A stretch of 64,000 nt of DNA from Ornithinimicrobium avium (lineage in GTDB: Bacteria > Actinomycetota > Actinomycetes > Actinomycetales > Dermatophilaceae), in the NCBI RefSeq assembly GCF_003351765.1, contig NZ_CP031229.1, positions 3,224,001 through 3,288,000 of the forward strand, given 5' to 3'. Below, in pieces: positions 40,662-49,400 of this stretch. The notes below the pieces were generated by a model. It was not told where the DNA came from. It was given only the letters and a program-made list of their open reading frames with translations, and ran no database searches. Position 1 is the stretch's first letter. Every line of letters starts with the position of its first letter. The translations under genes and the position numbers were made by a program.

Positions 40662-41876
40662 GTGGTCCGGTTCCTGCACACCGCCGACTGGCAGGTCGGT
40701 ATGACGCGGCGCTACCTGGCGTCCGAGGCCCAGGCGCGCTTCGCCTCCTCGCGCGTGGACGTGATCCGCCGGCTCGGGGAGGTGGCGGTCCGGCAGGGCT
40801 GCGACTTCGTGCTGGTCTGCGGCGACGTCTTCGAGCACGCGCAGCTCACCCCGCAGACGGTCCGTCGCGCGCTCGAGGCGCTGCGCGCCGTCGAGGTGCC
40901 CGTCTACCTGCTGCCCGGAAACCACGACCACCTCGGTCCGCTGTCGCTGTGGGCGACGGCCCTGCTGGCCGAGGAGCTGCCGGCCCACGTGCACGTCCTC
41001 GACGCACCCGGAGTGCACGCGGTGGCGCCCGGCGTCGAGATCGTCGCCGTGCCGTGGCACGGCAAGCACCCGGGCTCCGACCTCGTCGCCGAGGTGGTCG
41101 CGGACCTGCCCCAGGGACCGGCGCCGCAGGGCACCGTGCGCGTCGTGGCGGCCCACGGCGCCGTGGACGTCCTCGACCAGGACCGTCGCTCCGCCTCCGC
41201 GATCGCGGTCGCGCCGCTGGTCGCCGCCCTGGAGGCCGGCCAGATCCACTACGTCGCGCTCGGTGACCGGCACTCGCGCACCCGCGTCGACCCCGCCATC
41301 TGGTACTGCGGGGCTCCCGAGCCCACCGCCTGGCGCGAGCAGGACCCCGGCGACGTGCTCGTCGTCGAGGTCGAGCCGGCCGGCGCCGCTCGGGCCGCCG
41401 TCCAGGTCACGCCCCACACCGTGGCGACCTGGCGGTTCGTCGCGCTCGACCGGCGCACGGACTGCGACGAGGACCTCGACGCCCTCGACGCGGAGCTGGC
41501 AGCCCTGCCGGACAAGGACCGCACGGTGGTCCGCCTGGGTCTGCGCGGCACCCTCGGCCTCGCCCAGCACGCCCGGCTGGAGGAGCTCCTGGCCAGGCAC
41601 GCCGACCTGCTCGCCGCGCTGCACCGTCCGTCACAGCACACCGACCTCGTGCTCGCGGGCGAGGACGACATCGCCGACCTCGGTCTCGGCGGCTTCCTCG
41701 CCGCCGCCGTGGAGGAGATCCGCACGGTGTCGCACGAGGCGGCGCCGACGCGTCCGGGCGTCGACGGTGGCGCCGCAGCGACGACCGACTTCGTCCCCGG
41801 GCGTCCGGACGACGCGGACAGCGCCCGGGACGCCCTCGCCCTGCTCTACCGTCTCGCCTCGGGGGGTGCCCGATGA
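40662..41876 (+). CDS. SbcD/YhaO-like metallophosphoesterase nuclease
   Basis: 404-residue calcineurin-like nuclease. Metal-binding motifs appear in order: FLHTADWQVG (Asp), FVLVCGDVFEH, LLPGNHDHLG, VVAAHGAVD and ALGDRHSRT. It has no obvious capping-domain Cys-rich segment and the C-terminal 120 residues look like the partner-binding region. GTG at 40662 follows CAGGGAGGTGAGG. Its stop overlaps the start of the SbcC-like ATPase (ATGA), so together they form an SbcCD/YhaNO-like complex that processes DNA ends or hairpins. Confidence 0.9.
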   Translation: MVRFLHTADWQVGMTRRYLASEAQARFASSRVDVIRRLGEVAVRQGCDFVLVCGDVFEHAQLTPQTVRRALEALRAVEVPVYLLPGNHDHLGPLSLWATALLAEELPAHVHVLDAPGVHAVAPGVEIVAVPWHGKHPGSDLVAEVVADLPQGPAPQGTVRVVAAHGAVDVLDQDRRSASAIAVAPLVAALEAGQIHYVALGDRHSRTRVDPAIWYCGAPEPTAWREQDPGDVLVVEVEPAGAARAAVQVTPHTVATWRFVALDRRTDCDEDLDALDAELAALPDKDRTVVRLGLRGTLGLAQHARLEELLARHADLLAALHRPSQHTDLVLAGEDDIADLGLGGFLAAAVEEIRTVSHEAAPTRPGVDGGAAATTDFVPGRPDDADSARDALALLYRLASGGAR

Positions 41877-44554
41877 GGCTGCACCGGCTGACGCTGCGGG
41901 ACGTCAAGGGGGTGCGCGAGCGCACCGTGGACCTGCCCGAGCACGGGATCGTCGTGCTGGAAGGCCCTAACGAGATCGGCAAGTCGACGATGCTCGAAGC
42001 CTTCGACGCGCTGCTCACCTTCAAGGCGACCTCGCGCGCGGCCGAGGTGCGCGCGCTGCAGCCGGTGGACCGCGACGTCGCGCCCTACGTCGAGGCCGAG
42101 CTCACCGTCGGTGGGACGCGGCTGCGCTTCGCCAAGCGCTGGCTGCGGCAGCCCGCGACCACCCTGGACGTGCTCGGCACCCGGCCCGAGCAGCTGACCG
42201 GGGACGCCGCGCAGACCAGGGTCGACGGCCTGCTGAAGCAGCACCTCGACCGCACCCTCTACGACGCGCTGAGACTGACCCAGTCCGGCGACGGCACGCT
42301 CGCGCCGCTCGCCTCGAGCGCCCTGCTCACCCAGGCGCTGGACGCCGCCGCGGGCGCCCAGCTGCACGCGGCCGGGGCCGACGCGATCCTGGACAGCGTC
42401 GAGGCGGAGTACCGGCTCTACTACACGGCCACCGGACGGCCGACCGGCGACTACCGGCAGGCGATGTCCCGGTTCACCCAGGCCCAGCAGGACGTCGCCG
42501 ACGCCCATCTGCGTCTCGAGGAGGGACGGCAGCTGCTGGACCGCCAGGAGACGGCGCGGGAGAGGGCCGCGGCCTGCGGCACGCGCCTGGCAGCGGCCGC
42601 GGAGCTGCTGGAGCAGGCCGAGCAGATAGCCGCGGCCGCGGAGGACGTCGTCCGGAGGCACGATGCCGCCCTCGATCAGCACGCCCAGGCGCTGGAGCTG
42701 CGGCGGGCCGCTGTCCGGGCCCACGAGGAGCGCGCGCGCCTGGTGGCCGGCGCAGACTCGCTCTCGGCCACTCTGGAGGCTGCCCGCGCCGCACGCCGGG
42801 AGGACGTCGCGCGGGCCGAGGAGCTGCACGAGGTGCTGCTCGGGGCGCAGTCCGGGGTCGAGGAGGCGGGAGTTGGGGTGGTGGCCGCGTCCGAGGCGCT
42901 CGACGCCGCCCGGGAGGACCTGGACCACCTCGGGGAGGTGCGCGAGCTCGTCGCCCGCGAGGCGCTGCTCGCGCGCACCGAGGAGCTGGTGGCGGCGCTG
43001 TGCCGGGCCAGGGGCGCGCTCCCGCAGCGGGGCGTCACGCGCGAGGCCGCCCGCCGGGTCCGGGGGTTGCACGACCGGCTGGACGCCACGGTCACCCAGC
43101 ACGAGCTGCTCAGCCCGGTGCTCGAGGTCGACTCGACGGCCGCCTCCGTGGACGTGGTGGCGGCCGACGGCACCCGGCTGAGCGTGCCGCCGGGCGGGAG
43201 CCGGGAGGTCAGCCTGGGCGAGGACACCTGCGTCGAGATCCCCGGACAGGTGCGGCTTCGGGTCCGTCTCCGGCAGGACGCCCGTGGTCGGGCCGACGAG
43301 ATCCACCGGCTCCGCTCCGAGCTCGCCGCCGCGCTCGCCGACCTCGACGTGGAGCACCTCGACGACGTCGAGGCGCTGGCAGACCGGACCGAGGAGGCGC
43401 ACTCGGCGGTGCGCGAGGCGCTCCGGGACGTCGATGCGCTCCTCCTCCCGGTGGGTCCGGGGCTCGCCGCGGAGGCGGCCGGTGGAGCCGTCCCCGCCGC
43501 GCTGGTGGCCCGGGTCGATCAGGCCCGTGCTCGGGTGGAGGCGCACCGCGCCCGGTCCGGACGCCCCGCGCCGGACGACGAGCCGCAGGCCCGGACCGCC
43601 GCGGACCGTGCCGCCACCCAGCTGCGGCAGGCCCGCGCGGACCAGCGCCGGGCGGCCGAGGTGCTGGCCGTCGCCCGCTCCGAGGCCGCCGCAGTGACCA
43701 CCCGCCTCGACCGGGCCGAGGGGAGCATCGCCGCCCACGAGACGCGTCTGGAGGAGTTGACCACAGAGCTCGCCGCGGCACGTGAGGAGAGCTCCGATAC
43801 CGCGCTGGTCGCGTTGGTCGAGGAGCGGAAGACGACGGTCACCACGGCCGAGGAGGCCCTCGCAGCCTCCGCGGCCGAGCTGGCCGCTGCCGACGTCGAG
43901 GCGGCCCGGGTCGGGCTCGTCCGCGCCCTGGACCAGCACCGCCAGGCCACGAGGGAGCGCGAGCAGGCGCTGGCCGAGCTGCACACCGTCGGAGGACAGC
44001 TGGAGATGGCTGCGGGCGAGGGCCGCCAGGAGCTCTACGAGCTCGCGTCGGACGAGCTCGACGACGCGGAGCGAGAGCTCCAGGGCGTCGACCGCCGCGC
44101 GCGTGCCGCGCGGCATCTGCGCTCAACGCTGACCGAGCACCGCGATGCCGCCCACCGGACCTACGTGCTGCCCTACACCCAGGCCCTGGAGGAGTTGGGT
44201 CGCCGCGTCTTCGGCGCCGGCTTCGCGGTGACGGTGGGGGAGGACCTCGCTCTCGCGGCGCGCACCCTCGACGGCGTGACGGTGCCCTACGCAGGGCTGT
44301 CCGGCGGCGCCAAGGAGCAGCTCGGCATCCTGGCGCGGCTCGCGGTCGCCCGGCTCGTGGATCCCGTCCACGGCGTTCCGGTGGTGATCGACGACGCGCT
44401 CGGCTACTCCGACCCCGAGCGTCTGCGCCAGATGGGCGAGGTGCTCGGCACCACCGTGGGGGATGGCGACGAGGTGCAGGTCATCCTGCTCACCTGCACC
44501 CCCGAGCGTTACGCCGCGATCCCGCACGCGCGGACGGTCCGCCTGACCGCCTAG
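41873..44554 (+). CDS. SbcC/YhaN-like SMC-type ATPase
   Basis: 893-residue ABC-type ATPase of the Rad50/SbcC class. The N-terminal lobe carries Walker A GPNEIGKST (31-39). The centre (about 200-760) is a long coiled coil rich in Ala, Glu, Arg and Leu, broken near residues 410-470 by a small globular insert (VDSTAASVDVVAADGTRLSVPPGG) where SbcC has its zinc hook; no CxxC is present, so hook-mediated dimerisation would differ. The C-terminal lobe has the signature LSGGAKEQLG (about 809) and Walker B VVIDDALG (Asp840). Partner of the nuclease encoded just upstream. Confidence 0.9.
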   Translation: MRLHRLTLRDVKGVRERTVDLPEHGIVVLEGPNEIGKSTMLEAFDALLTFKATSRAAEVRALQPVDRDVAPYVEAELTVGGTRLRFAKRWLRQPATTLDVLGTRPEQLTGDAAQTRVDGLLKQHLDRTLYDALRLTQSGDGTLAPLASSALLTQALDAAAGAQLHAAGADAILDSVEAEYRLYYTATGRPTGDYRQAMSRFTQAQQDVADAHLRLEEGRQLLDRQETARERAAACGTRLAAAAELLEQAEQIAAAAEDVVRRHDAALDQHAQALELRRAAVRAHEERARLVAGADSLSATLEAARAARREDVARAEELHEVLLGAQSGVEEAGVGVVAASEALDAAREDLDHLGEVRELVAREALLARTEELVAALCRARGALPQRGVTREAARRVRGLHDRLDATVTQHELLSPVLEVDSTAASVDVVAADGTRLSVPPGGSREVSLGEDTCVEIPGQVRLRVRLRQDARGRADEIHRLRSELAAALADLDVEHLDDVEALADRTEEAHSAVREALRDVDALLLPVGPGLAAEAAGGAVPAALVARVDQARARVEAHRARSGRPAPDDEPQARTAADRAATQLRQARADQRRAAEVLAVARSEAAAVTTRLDRAEGSIAAHETRLEELTTELAAAREESSDTALVALVEERKTTVTTAEEALAASAAELAAADVEAARVGLVRALDQHRQATREREQALAELHTVGGQLEMAAGEGRQELYELASDELDDAERELQGVDRRARAARHLRSTLTEHRDAAHRTYVLPYTQALEELGRRVFGAGFAVTVGEDLALAARTLDGVTVPYAGLSGGAKEQLGILARLAVARLVDPVHGVPVVIDDALGYSDPERLRQMGEVLGTTVGDGDEVQVILLTCTPERYAAIPHARTVRLTA

Positions 44555-44586
44555 GACCGCTCCGCGGCATACCCCCCCCTCACGGG

Positions 44587-46689
44587 TCAGGAGACCGCGG
44601 CCTCCAGGTGACGGCCCGCGCTCGCTTCCGGGCGCAGGTCCAGTCGGCGCAGCAGCTGGGCGTTGAGGGCGACGACCACGGTGGACAACGACATCAGGAT
44701 CGCGCCGACGCTCATCGGGAGCACGAAACCGACGGGCGCCAGCACGCCAGCGGCGAGCGGCACCGCGAGCAGGTTGTAGCCGGCCGCCCACCACAGGTTC
44801 TGCTTCATCTTGGCGTAGCTCGCCCGCGACAGCTCGATCACGGAGAGGACGGAGCGCGGGTCGGAGCTGGCGAGGATCACCCCGGCCGAGGCGATCGCGA
44901 CGTCCGTGCCGGCGCCGATCGCGATGCCGACGTCGGCCTGGGCCAGCGCGGGGGCGTCGTTGACGCCGTCCCCCACGAAGGCCACCTTGCGGCCCTCCTG
45001 CTGCAGCTGCGCGACGATGGCGGACTTGTCCTCGGGGCGCACGCCGGCGAAGACGCGGTCGATGCCGAGCTCGGCAGCCACCGCCTCCGCGACCGGCCGG
45101 GCGTCGCCGGTGATCATCACCACGGAACGTCCGAGCGCGTGCAGCGCGTCGACCGCCTCGCGCGACTCCGGACGGATCTCGTCGGCGACCCGCAGGGCAC
45201 CGACCGGTTCGCCGTCGACGAGGACGTGGAGCACCGTCGCGCCCTCGGCGTGCCAGTCCTCGGCCACCGCCACCTCCTGCAGGTCGTGCTCGTCGAGCAG
45301 ATACGGCCCGCCCACCCGCACCTGGCGGCCCTCGACGGAGGCGGTCACTCCGACGGCGGGGGAGGAGGAGAAGCCGGTCGAGGACGGGACCTGGAGGGCG
45401 CGGGCCCCGGCGGCGCCGGTGATGGCCCGCGCGAGCGGGTGCTCGCTGTCGGACTCGGCGGCGGCTGCGAGCGCCAGCACCTCGTCGACATCGTGACCCT
45501 GCGCCGGCTCGACGGCGGTGACCGCCGGCTCACCCCTGGTCAGGGTGCCCGTCTTGTCGAAGAGGACGGCCTCCACGGTGCGCATGCTCTCCAGCGCCAG
45601 TCGGTCCTTGACCAGCACGCCCCCGCGGGCCGCGCGCTCGGTCGCGATCGAGACCACGAGCGGGATTGCCAGGCCCAGCGCATGGGGGCAGGCGATGACC
45701 AGGACGGTGATCGTGCGGACGACGGCGGCGTCCGGCATGCCCAGGAGCATCCAGACGAGAGCAGTGACGATCGCGGCTCCGAGCGCGAACCAGAACAACC
45801 ACGCGGCTGCCCGGTCGGCGAGCCGCTGCGCCCGCGAGGAGGAGGACTGGGCGTCGGCGACGAGACGCTGGATCCCGGCCAGTGCGGTCTCGTCGCCGGT
45901 GGCGGTCACCTCGACCCGCAGCCCGGAGTCTGTCGCGACCGTGCCCGCGACGACGGTGTCGCCGACCTCCCGGCGCACCGTGCGCGACTCGCCGGTGACC
46001 ATGGACTCGTCCATGGCCGCCGCCCCTTCCACGACCCTGGCGTCGGCCGGGACCGCGCCGCCGGGGCGGACCAGCACCACGTCGCCGACCGCCAGGTCCG
46101 AGGGGGCCACGCGCACGACCTCACCGTCCTCGACCCGCTCCGCCTCGTCGGGCAGCAGCGCGGCCAAGGAGTCCAGCGCCGAGGTGGTCTGGGCCAACGA
46201 GCGCATCTCGATCCAGTGGCCCAGCAGCATGATCACGACCAGCAGGGCCAGCTCCCACCAGAACTCCAGCTCGTGGTGCAGCAGCCCCAGGCTGGCCCCG
46301 AGCGAAGAGAGGAAGGCGACGGTGATGGCCAGACTGATGAGCAGCATCATGCCGGGGCTGCGCCCGCGGATCTCGTCGACCGCGCCGGTCAGGAACGGCT
46401 GACCTCCCCAGGCGTAGACGACGACGCCGAGGACAGGAGAGATCCATCCGGTCCATCCTGCGTCGGGAAGCTCGTAGCCCACCAGCCCGGCGAACATCGG
46501 ACTGAACGCGACCACCGGGACCGCCACGACGAGCATGATCCAGAAGAGCCGGCGGAACTGGGCGACGTGGTCACCGTGATCTCCGTGCCCGTGGCCACCG
46601 TGCCCGTGGCCACCGTCCTCCTGGTGCTCCTGGTGCTCCTGGTGCTCCTGGTGCTCCTGGTGCTCGTCGAGCTGCGAGTGATGTTCCAT
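44587..46689 (-). CDS. copB: Copper-translocating P-type ATPase, CopB type (CPH motif)
   Basis: 700 residues. The phosphorylation motif DKTGTLTRG, actuator TGES, hinge GDGVNDAP and the membrane metal motif CPH (VIACPHALGLAIP) are all present; CPH rather than CPC marks the P1B-3/CopB group that exports Cu(II)/Cu(I). The N terminus has no CxxC domain but a metal-binding His-rich stretch: five His-Gln-Glu repeats and then a Gly-His-rich stretch ending GDHGDH. The sequence before the ATG lacks a ribosome site (CCCTCCTT on the coding strand). A CsoR-like operator lies 15 bases upstream. Confidence 0.94.
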   Translation of the reverse strand: MEHHSQLDEHQEHQEHQEHQEHQEDGGHGHGGHGHGDHGDHVAQFRRLFWIMLVVAVPVVAFSPMFAGLVGYELPDAGWTGWISPVLGVVVYAWGGQPFLTGAVDEIRGRSPGMMLLISLAITVAFLSSLGASLGLLHHELEFWWELALLVVIMLLGHWIEMRSLAQTTSALDSLAALLPDEAERVEDGEVVRVAPSDLAVGDVVLVRPGGAVPADARVVEGAAAMDESMVTGESRTVRREVGDTVVAGTVATDSGLRVEVTATGDETALAGIQRLVADAQSSSSRAQRLADRAAAWLFWFALGAAIVTALVWMLLGMPDAAVVRTITVLVIACPHALGLAIPLVVSIATERAARGGVLVKDRLALESMRTVEAVLFDKTGTLTRGEPAVTAVEPAQGHDVDEVLALAAAAESDSEHPLARAITGAAGARALQVPSSTGFSSSPAVGVTASVEGRQVRVGGPYLLDEHDLQEVAVAEDWHAEGATVLHVLVDGEPVGALRVADEIRPESREAVDALHALGRSVVMITGDARPVAEAVAAELGIDRVFAGVRPEDKSAIVAQLQQEGRKVAFVGDGVNDAPALAQADVGIAIGAGTDVAIASAGVILASSDPRSVLSVIELSRASYAKMKQNLWWAAGYNLLAVPLAAGVLAPVGFVLPMSVGAILMSLSTVVVALNAQLLRRLDLRPEASAGRHLEAAVS
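46618..46665 (-). repeat. 9-bp tandem repeat encoding His-Gln-Glu in copB
   Basis: Five consecutive copies of CTCCTGGTG (plus strand) plus a partial copy encode (His-Gln-Glu) repeats in the cytosolic N terminus of CopB. Slippage would change the number of metal-binding histidines without breaking the frame. Confidence 0.88.
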
Positions 46690-46703
46690 AAGGAGGGAAC
46701 AGA

Positions 46704-46722
46704 AATACCCCTAGAGGGTATT
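46704..46722. promoter_or_regulatory. CsoR-like copper operator upstream of copB
   Basis: AATACCC-CTAGA-GGGTATT is a perfect inverted repeat of the TACCC/GGGTA class bound by copper-sensing CsoR repressors. It overlaps the stop codon of the OsmC gene and ends 14 bases before the copB ATG. No csoR gene is in the window. Confidence 0.75.
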
Positions 46723-47187
46723 CCGTCCGATCGTCGTGACCGGCTCGTGCTGGATCGGGAAGTTCACCGACGACGCGATGAAGCAGGCCCGTGCCGCCTC
46801 GTCGTGCAGCTCGGGCACGAGGTCGACGTGCGAGGCGTCCGTCACCGTGACCCGCGGTCGCAGCAGGACGCGTGTGAAGCGTCCGCCGAGCCCCTCCTGC
46901 TCCAACCAGCCCAGGGGGGAGTCGTGGTAGGACGTCACCCTGACACCGTGGCGGACCGCGATGTGGAGGAAGGAGAGCAGTTGGCACTCGCCGAGCGCGG
47001 CCAGCAGGAGCAGCTCAGGGTTCCACCGCTGCGGGTCCCCGCGAAAAGGCTTGTCGGCCGACAGCTCGAGGACGGGCCGGCCGTCGCTGGTGGCCCGCAC
47101 GTCCCGGGAGTAGTCGCGGTAGCCGGTCGTCCCGACCCCGCGGTCCCCGGTCCAGGCGAGCTCGAGCTCGTAGGTGTGCGTCGCCAT
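46711..47187 (-). CDS. OsmC family protein
   Basis: 158 residues. The two peroxidatic/resolving cysteines of the family are in ALGECQLLSFLHIA (Cys68) and EAARACFIASSVNFPI (Cys135); the last motif is typical of OsmC/Ohr proteins, which reduce organic hydroperoxides using dithiol donors. CAGACT lies six bases before the ATG on the minus strand with no ribosome site. It lies upstream of copB in the same direction with a 21-base gap filled by the CsoR-like operator, so both genes may be transcribed together under copper or peroxide stress. Confidence 0.88.
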   Translation of the reverse strand: MATHTYELELAWTGDRGVGTTGYRDYSRDVRATSDGRPVLELSADKPFRGDPQRWNPELLLLAALGECQLLSFLHIAVRHGVRVTSYHDSPLGWLEQEGLGGRFTRVLLRPRVTVTDASHVDLVPELHDEAARACFIASSVNFPIQHEPVTTIGRNTL

Positions 47188-47332
47188 ACCGCCAGTCTGC
47201 CAGCCACCAGCCTCCTCGCGACTCGGCGACCGGCCCACTGTCGAGCTCCCGGGCCCCAGGCCGTCGCGGATCAGTGCACCGGGTAGTTGCGGCGTGGGTC
47301 CCAGGTGTAGCCGCTGGGCAACTGGCTTGCGT

Positions 47333-48277
47333 TCAGACCCGTTCGACCCGGTCCGCCTGTGGTCCTCGGTCGCTCTGTCGGACCTGGTACCGGACCCGAT
47401 CGCCCTGGTGCAGCGCCTCGGCGCCCCGAAGGACCGAGACGTGCACGAACAGGTCCGCGCCTCCCGTGTCCGGGGCGATGAAGCCGAACCCCCGCTCCGC
47501 GTCGTAGCGCACGACCACCCCCTCGCCGCCGCGCGCCGGAACGTCGGACCCCTCCCCTCGTCCCGCCCGGGCGCGGGTCGTCGACGTCGCGGGTGCGCCA
47601 CCCGGTGTCCAGCTGCGAGCCAGGCGTACGTCGCGAGCCTGAGGGCCCCTCTCGCTGACGACGACGTCGTACATCACCCGGTCCCCCTCGTCCAGCTCGG
47701 AAAGGCCGTCGGTCAGCGCCCGGACGTGGACGAAGACATCGGGGCCGCCGGACTCGGGGGTGATGAACCCGAAGCCCTTGTCCCCGTCGAACCAGGACAC
47801 GGTGCCGTCAGCCCCGTCGGATGCCACGACCGGCTGGGCGGCCTGGGTACCCAGGGGGAGCAGATGGTCGGCCTGCGCCCCTTTCTCTCCCTCGACGAGG
47901 AGGAACGCCACCCGCTGCCCCTGCCAGACCACCCCGCCCCCCACGATGGCCGAGCTGTGCACGAAGATCTCGTCACCACCACCGTCGGGCGTGATGAAGC
48001 CGTACCCCTTGGCAGGCTCGTACCAGGAGACCGTGCCGAGCAGCCCCGTCGGTGTGTCGGCAACCCGGTCGGCCAGGACCCGGACGCGGCGTGCCTGCGG
48101 GCCGCGGTCCCCCTCGCCGATCTCCAGCGAGACCACCTGTCCCTCCCGGAGCAGCTTCATCGCGTCGTCGCTGATGATCTCGGACGCATGCACGTACACG
48201 TCCTCCGCCTCCTGCTCCACGGCGATGAAGCCGAACCCCCGGTCGGCATCGAACCAGCGGACGGTTCCCTCGGTCAC
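47333..48277 (-). CDS. Protein with four tandem cold-shock domains
   Basis: 314 residues consisting almost only of four cold-shock domains: about 2-68, 79-143, 156-219 and 251-314. Each has an RNP1-like motif (RGFGFIA, KGYGFIT, KGFGFIT, RGFGFIA) and an RNP2-like motif (DVYVHAS, EIFVHSS, DVFVHVR, DLFVHVS) and ends in a GPQA/GAQA turn. The first three are separated by short linkers; a 30-residue Ala/Gly/Arg-rich linker precedes the fourth. Bacterial Csp proteins normally carry one domain. GTG at 48277 is chosen because AAGGAG lies six bases upstream; an earlier in-frame start at 48358 adds non-conserved residues. Probably binds long single-stranded RNA or DNA. Confidence 0.88.
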   Translation of the reverse strand: MTEGTVRWFDADRGFGFIAVEQEAEDVYVHASEIISDDAMKLLREGQVVSLEIGEGDRGPQARRVRVLADRVADTPTGLLGTVSWYEPAKGYGFITPDGGGDEIFVHSSAIVGGGVVWQGQRVAFLLVEGEKGAQADHLLPLGTQAAQPVVASDGADGTVSWFDGDKGFGFITPESGGPDVFVHVRALTDGLSELDEGDRVMYDVVVSERGPQARDVRLARSWTPGGAPATSTTRARAGRGEGSDVPARGGEGVVVRYDAERGFGFIAPDTGGADLFVHVSVLRGAEALHQGDRVRYQVRQSDRGPQADRVERV

Positions 48278-48415
48278 GGCTGACTCCTTGTCCAAAGCTA
48301 CGGTCGGTGTTCCCACAGTCTCCCCGACCGGACCGCGACGCGCCCGAACAGTGCTCACACCGTCCTTCGGCAGGCCGTCGCTGCTCGTGGAGAACCTGCT
48401 GACCTAGACAGCCGT

Positions 48416-48465
48416 GAAGTGCCCCCGGCAGGACTCGAACCTGCGACTCCCGCTTTAGGAGAGCG
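48416..48465 (-). repeat. Left attachment site: duplicated 3' half of tRNA-Arg(CCT)
   Basis: 50 bases matching 56734-56783 except at two positions. It includes the anticodon loop and T arm of tRNA-Arg but diverges on the 5' side just after GAGAGCG, so it cannot form a tRNA. It marks the distal end of the integrated element. Confidence 0.85.
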
Positions 48466-48694
48466 ACCTGGGTAGGCACGCGACGATCGCCAAGCCGAGT
48501 CTTGCCTGGTCAAAGGCCTAGAGCATGTAGTCGACACTGGGACGTAGTGGGCCTCTCAAGGTGATGACGTCCCAGTGACGACCCACACGACGGCTGCTCG
48601 TGCAGGGCCTCATGGACCGTATGCCGGGGCATGCAGACGGACGGCCTTGTTGATCCGTACGGGATGGCGTACGGTTGCTGTGGAGGTGGGTGAC
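48466..48694. other. Non-coding interval at the left end of the element
   Basis: No gene is visible between the left attachment repeat and the yefM promoter. The short readable frames here are not conserved. Confidence 0.6.
48647..48675 (+). promoter_or_regulatory. Promoter and operator of yefM-yoeB
   Basis: TTGTTG (48647-48652), exactly 17 bases, TACGGT (48670-48675). A perfect inverted repeat CCGTACG-GGATGG-CGTACGG (48655-48674) covers the spacer and the -10, the position expected for autorepression by the YefM antitoxin. Confidence 0.75.
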
Positions 48695-48937
48695 ATGACC
48701 GCTGTGAGCGCGACCACGGCCCGGGCGAATCTGTACCGGCTGATCGACCAGGTAAACCGGGAGTCTGAGCCGCTGACCATCACCGGTCAGCGGGGCAACG
48801 CTGTGCTGATCGGAGAGGACGATTGGCGAGCGATCCAGGAGACACTGTTCTTGGAGTCGGTCCCTGGCCTGTCCGAGTCGATCCGTCAGGCTCGCGCCGA
48901 GGGTGTAGGGGCTGGATCCACCGAGCTCGACTGGTGA
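48695..48937 (+). CDS. yefM: Antitoxin YefM (Phd/YefM family)
   Basis: 80-residue antitoxin. The N-terminal DNA-binding Phd fold reads MTAVSATTARANLYRLIDQV and SEPLTITGQRGNAVLIGEDDW; the C-terminal helix ETLFLESVPGLSESIRQARAEG wraps the toxin. GGAGGTGGG precedes the ATG. The stop overlaps the toxin GTG (GTGA). YefM binds its own promoter; a perfect inverted repeat is found over the -10 element. As part of an integrated element it may favour element maintenance. Confidence 0.93.
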   Translation: MTAVSATTARANLYRLIDQVNRESEPLTITGQRGNAVLIGEDDWRAIQETLFLESVPGLSESIRQARAEGVGAGSTELDW

Positions 48938-49206
48938 GCGATACATCCTGGGCCCTGGTCTACTCACGCCAGGCCCAGAAGGACGCCAAGAAGCTGGCGT
49001 CGTCAGGCCTGAGGAAGAAGACGCAGGACCTCCTGGACGTCCTGGCGGAGGATCCGTTCGCCACGCCCCCGCGCTACGAGAAGCTCGTCGGTGACCTCGC
49101 CGGCTGCTACTCGCGGCGGATCAACATCCAGCACCGACTCGTCTACGAGGTGCTCCCGGAAGAGCGCATCGTCCACGTGCTGCGGATGTGGACTCACTAC
49201 GAGTAG
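48934..49206 (+). CDS. yoeB: Toxin YoeB (Txe/YoeB family mRNA interferase)
   Basis: 90-residue RelE-superfamily endoribonuclease acting on mRNA at the ribosome. Features: SRQAQKDAKKLASSGLRKKTQDLLDVLAEDPF at the start, then YEKLVGDLAGCYSRRINIQHRLVYEV and the C-terminal VLRMWTHYE, with the catalytic Glu, Arg and C-terminal His-Tyr of the family. Starts at GTG overlapping the yefM stop. It appears intact. Confidence 0.93.
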   Translation: MSDTSWALVYSRQAQKDAKKLASSGLRKKTQDLLDVLAEDPFATPPRYEKLVGDLAGCYSRRINIQHRLVYEVLPEERIVHVLRMWTHYE

Positions 49207-49400
49207 GGCTTGCCAGTGCCAGCGGCCCTCGTTGCGCCGCGATTGAGAGATCGAGGCGGCCCATCAGCTCGGTCACGGCATTGGGACGCCCGTGCAGGCC
49301 ATGACTCCTGAGCAGCAACTGGTCGGTCCGCGGCAGTAGCGCGCGGCCACGCTCAGTGCGGCAGATGAGTGCGATTCGCGAGGCGCTGGCTAGCTCAACC

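Noticed and set aside
41846..44116. A 756-codon open frame on the minus strand opposite the SbcC-like gene
   Set aside because: It is the antisense shadow of a GC-rich gene; composition is Arg/Gly/Pro-rich without domains, whereas the plus-strand frame has all ABC-ATPase motifs.
46571..46700. Plus-strand Val-Leu-Leu repeat membrane peptide
   Set aside because: It is the complement of the His-Gln-Glu repeats of copB; no ribosome site or family.
48420..48465. A second tRNA-Arg gene at the left end of the island
   Set aside because: Only the 3' half (T arm to anticodon loop) is present; the sequence diverges before the D arm and acceptor 5' strand, so it cannot fold.
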